Made by a program: the position numbers and the translations under genes. From Rhizobium leguminosarum (GTDB lineage: Bacteria; Pseudomonadota; Alphaproteobacteria; Rhizobiales; Rhizobiaceae): a DNA stretch of 64,000 nt. The stretch covers positions 4,598,501 through 4,662,500 of the forward strand of contig NZ_CP016286.1 in assembly GCF_001679785.1 (NCBI RefSeq), written 5' to 3'. This document shows, one piece after another, positions 63,729 through 64,000 of the stretch. The first letter of the stretch is position 1, and each line of letters begins with the position of its first letter. The notes beneath the pieces are model-generated. The model had not been told where the DNA came from. It saw only the letters and a program-made list of their open reading frames with translations, and searched no databases.

Positions 63729-63803
63729 CGCCTGATCGCTCCTGCCTTCGGACCTCCGCGACGGGGTCGCGATGGCGCGGCCCCCAAAACGGAGGATAGT
63801 GAC

Positions 63804-64000
63804 ATGAGCAGGAAATCCGAAGGCGAACGCGCCGACATCTATGCGCGGATCACGGATAGGATCGTTGCAGATCTCGGGAAGGGCGTAAAACCCTGGATGA
63901 AGCCATGGCACGCGGCTAACACCAATGGCCGGATTACCCGGCCCCCACGCCACAACGGTCAGCCCTATTCGGGCATGAACATTCTCTTGTTATGGTCGGA
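63804..64000 (+). CDS. ArdC-type antirestriction protein (5' end only)
   Basis: Starts ATG at 63804 with GGAGG upstream and runs off the window. The N-terminus (RADIYARITDRIVADLGKGV, PWMKPW, NGRITRPPRHNGQPYSGMNI) is that of the ArdC/DUF1738 ssDNA-binding domain. The family is usual on conjugative plasmids and islands and shields incoming DNA from restriction. The metallopeptidase domain lies beyond the window. Confidence 0.85.
   Translation, partial: MSRKSEGERADIYARITDRIVADLGKGVKPWMKPWHAANTNGRITRPPRHNGQPYSGMNILLLWS

Overview
The window is alphaproteobacterial and looks like the chromosome of a fast-growing Rhizobium (R. etli / R. leguminosarum type). Reasons: high-GC codon use, a SAM-II riboswitch in front of metZ, a GcrA regulator with a cluster of GANTC sites upstream, an intact phoR-pstSCAB-phoU-phoB locus beside ppk2, and short palindromic intergenic repeats of the kind known from rhizobia (RIME-like elements, CTTAAATC palindromes, GC-rich 'cccctcac...gtgagggg' repeats). 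The species is an inference; no marker gene fixes it.

Positions 1-43,990 read as core and stable accessory chromosome. 1-2276: an osmoprotectant-type ABC importer on the minus strand. 2798-4767: a regulator with two LysR-type helix-turn-helix units, overlapping cutC. 4900-7413: two insertion sequences side by side, IS110-family then IS256-family. 7683-16937: a minus-strand sugar operon (zinc dehydrogenase, permease, ATPase, binding protein, FucU mutarotase, aldo/keto reductase, UxaA-type dehydratase) with a divergent double-winged-helix GntR regulator. Together they suggest non-phosphorylating catabolism of L-fucose or a similar sugar. 16997-26923: unlinked single genes (nucleoside deaminase, small lipoprotein, SbmA/BacA-type ABC exporter, GFA enzyme, MFS drug exporter, Gly/Ser-rich secreted protein, DUF1778-GNAT toxin-antitoxin pair, tRNA-Thr, nitronate monooxygenase, an unknown membrane protein). 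27013-35958: phosphate control and uptake, with a three-repeat PHO box before pstS. 36206-43853: gcrA, argD-argF-hslO, apaG, metZ and a double-length dCTP deaminase.

At tRNA-Gly(CCC) (43913-43986) the character changes. A P4-type integrase follows and the rest of the window is a mosaic island with lower GC in parts, short spurious frames, insertion sequences, broken genes and several candidate defence genes. These are a DUF3800 protein, a one-polypeptide restriction-modification enzyme (nuclease + Eco57I-type methylase), a DUF262/DUF1524 (GmrSD-like) endonuclease, a degraded UvrD-type helicase, a PHP phosphoesterase-ABC ATPase fusion overlapping a small unknown gene, and a protein with a possible PD-(D/E/Q)xK nuclease core. 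The PHP-ATPase pair (55580-57890) is my best candidate for an under-described system.

From 59165 to the end the sequence looks plasmid- or transposon-like. It has a serine resolvase with a res-like region, an intact trxA next to only the 3' end of addA, 5' fragments of a thiamine-diphosphate enzyme and a redoxin, an intact acyl carrier protein, an acyl-CoA dehydrogenase/beta-mannosidase chimera, and the start of an ArdC-type antirestriction gene. The repeated pattern of N-terminal or C-terminal gene pieces joined in frame points to several deletions. The second end of the island (attR) is not seen in the window.
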